In this document: positions 5,877 through 6,856 of the stretch, in pieces
Numbering within the stretch: position 1 is the stretch's first letter
How the letters are laid out: each line of letters starts with the position of its first letter
The notes under the pieces: model-generated
What the model was told of the DNA's origin: nothing
The model's database searches: none
The model's input: only the letters and a program-made list of their open reading frames with translations
Translations under genes and position numbers: made by a program
Assembly (NCBI GenBank): GCA_947096075.1
Contig: CAMUQE010000102.1
Coordinates: 1 to 6,856 of the forward strand
Direction: 5' to 3'
Length of the DNA: 6,856 nt
Source: Veillonella parvula
Lineage (GTDB): Bacteria > Bacillota > Negativicutes > Veillonellales > Veillonellaceae

Positions 5877-6662
5877 GTGGGGCGTGAATTACTCCATTAT
5901 GAAAATGTCTGCTTTCGCCGTGATGGTAGATCTATTTTAGATAATGTAAATTGGCATATAGAGGACGGTGAACATTGGGCCTTATTAGGGCTTAATGGGG
6001 CTGGTAAATCAACGCTACTCAGCATGATACCTGCTTATCAAATTCCCACAACGGGTACTTTACGTGTGTTTGGCAAGGAATTTGGTAAATATGCGTGGCC
6101 CAAAATCAAGGCTAGACTAGGATTTGTTAGCTCTGTGCTTGGACAATTTCAGTCAACCTTGGATAAACAAGTCGTTGAAGATATTGTTATTTCTGGTGCA
6201 TTTAGTAGCATTGGTATATACCAAGAGGTAGCACCTGAGGTGCGTCAACGAGGTATGCAATTATTATCTGAATTTGGACTAGACTATTTGGAAGGTCATC
6301 GTTTTCGAACCTTATCTGCTGGCGAACAGCGCCGGGTATTGTTAGCGAGGTCTATTATGGCAAATCCAGAATTATTGATTTTGGATGAGCCTTGCTCTGG
6401 TTTGGACTTACCAGCGAGGGAGCAGTTTTTACGCATCGTATCTACTTTGGTAGCTGAGCAGCAGACACCGATTATCTATGTGTCACATCAAATTGAAGAG
6501 ATACTACCGTTTATTACTCATGTAGCTATCTTGCGAGAGGGCAAGATGATTCATGCAGGTCCTAAACACAAGGTACTAACTGATGATATTTTATCTGATG
6601 TCTTTGGACTTTCCGTACAAGTTGTATGGAAAGATGATCGTCCATGGGTGATGGTTCGGTAG
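5877..6662 (+). CDS. Orphan ABC-type ATPase (YlmA/ModF-like)
   Basis: The 261-residue single nucleotide-binding domain has no transmembrane part. Visible motifs: Walker A GLNGAGKST (38-46, Lys44), signature LSAGEQRR (146-153, Ala in place of the usual second-position Gly of LSGGQ), Walker B LLILDEP with Asp170 and Glu171, D-loop SGLD (174-177) and H-loop His204 in YVSHQ. All catalytic residues are present, so it should hydrolyse ATP. The EHWALLGLNGAGKSTLL segment resembles the B. subtilis YlmA / COG1119 group, whose partners are mostly unknown. No permease or binding-protein gene adjoins it here. The start is GTG 5877, 8 bases after AGGAG (5864-5868), which overlaps the ilvN stop TAG (5863-5865). 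The 11-base gap suggests it is the last gene of the ilvDABN transcript. A transport role, or a soluble regulatory role, cannot be decided from sequence. Confidence 0.93.
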   Translation: MGRELLHYENVCFRRDGRSILDNVNWHIEDGEHWALLGLNGAGKSTLLSMIPAYQIPTTGTLRVFGKEFGKYAWPKIKARLGFVSSVLGQFQSTLDKQVVEDIVISGAFSSIGIYQEVAPEVRQRGMQLLSEFGLDYLEGHRFRTLSAGEQRRVLLARSIMANPELLILDEPCSGLDLPAREQFLRIVSTLVAEQQTPIIYVSHQIEEILPFITHVAILREGKMIHAGPKHKVLTDDILSDVFGLSVQVVWKDDRPWVMVR

Positions 6663-6739
6663 TTATCAATTTTTTTTATCAGAGGCTTAAAACTTGGCTT
6701 GCTGATACTAAATTAATGTACGCCACATCTTGCAAAAAT
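6663..6739. other. Gap after the ABC gene: T8 tract and weak inverted repeat
   Basis: Contains a run of eight T (6670-6677) and an inverted repeat TATCAG (6677-6682) / CTGATA (6702-6707) with a 19-base loop. The T run precedes the repeat instead of following it. The only stem before the T run is about 4 bp (TGAT 6647-6650 with ATCA 6665-6668). A weak terminator for the upstream transcript is possible but not convincing. No gene seen. Confidence 0.3.
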
Positions 6740-6767
6740 TTGTTAGATTGTGTACAGTATATATAAT
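6740..6767 (+). promoter_or_regulatory. Promoter of ilvC
   Basis: TTGTTA (6740-6745), a 16-base spacer and a perfect TATAAT (6762-6767) predict a start near 6774, about 30 bases before the ilvC ATG. This is the best -10 box in the window and indicates that ilvC is transcribed on its own, apart from any read-through from ilvDABN. Confidence 0.75.
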
Positions 6768-6803
6768 CTATATTCTATTGAATATGTTTGGAGGTTGTCT
6801 AAT

Positions 6804-6856
6804 ATGGCAGGTAAAATTTTAGGTACTACAGTTTATTATGATGCAGATTGTAATTT
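6804..6856 (+). CDS. ilvC: Ketol-acid reductoisomerase IlvC, N-terminal fragment
   Basis: ATG 6804 follows GGAGG (6790-6794) by 9 bases and opens a frame to the window edge. The 17 complete residues read MAGKILGTTVYYDADCN. The segment VYYDADCN is the usual start of bacterial ketol-acid reductoisomerase, normally followed by the NADPH-binding GYGSQGHA motif, which lies outside the window. The enzyme performs the Mg2+- and NAD(P)H-dependent isomeroreduction between acetohydroxyacid synthase and IlvD, so it is the step otherwise missing from this cluster. The call rests on a short fragment plus context. Confidence 0.85.
   Translation, partial: MAGKILGTTVYYDADCN

Noticed and set aside
6677..6707. 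TATCAG/CTGATA hairpin as the terminator of the ABC gene
   Set aside because: The stem is only 6 bp with a 19-base loop, and the T run lies before it, not after it, on the + strand. On the - strand the adjacent run is A, not T.
1..6856. Mobile elements, CRISPR arrays, tRNA or rRNA genes
   Set aside because: No transposase, terminal repeats, regularly spaced repeats or cloverleaf/rRNA sequence was seen. The window reads as an ordinary biosynthetic locus apart from its leader.

Overview
This window looks like chromosomal DNA of a Negativicutes bacterium, most likely a Veillonella or a close relative. The basis is the moderate-to-low GC content, the strong AGGAG-type ribosome binding sites, the protein sequences, and the ilv gene order. 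The genus is an inference from recall of similar proteins and was not checked by a search. Every gene I can support is on the + strand.

Layout: bases 1-177 are the 3' end of a DASS-type anion:Na+ symporter gene, closed by a clear intrinsic terminator (185-214). An AT-rich spacer with a 9-bp inverted repeat follows. A short gene (390-521) encodes a 43-residue peptide in which 15 of residues 2-22 are Leu, Ile or Val. Downstream is a strong intrinsic terminator (632-660) and then the operon ilvD-ilvA-ilvB-ilvN (713-5865), with short gaps or overlaps. An orphan ABC-type ATPase gene (5877-6662) follows 11 bases after ilvN. After a 141-base gap with its own promoter comes the first 53 bases of what is almost certainly ilvC, cut by the window end.

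Together the genes cover most of isoleucine/valine biosynthesis. IlvA makes 2-oxobutanoate from threonine. IlvB and IlvN (acetohydroxyacid synthase) condense pyruvate with pyruvate or 2-oxobutanoate. IlvC reduces and isomerises the products, and IlvD dehydrates them to the 2-oxoacids. The final aminotransferase is not in the window.

The most interesting part is the 5' leader (about 356-712). The short peptide resembles the ilv leader peptide of enteric bacteria in composition and local pattern. The RNA also shows the alternative pairings of classical translation-coupled attenuation: a hairpin whose 5' arm lies in the control codons (446-451 with 496-501, plus 465-469 with 488-492); a 14-bp alternative duplex (479-492 with 625-638) that would occupy the 5' arm of the terminator; and the terminator itself (632-641 with 646-655). 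I found no T-box motif, which is the usual device in many Firmicutes. I read this as a leader-peptide attenuator controlling ilvDABN; the mechanism is inferred from sequence only.
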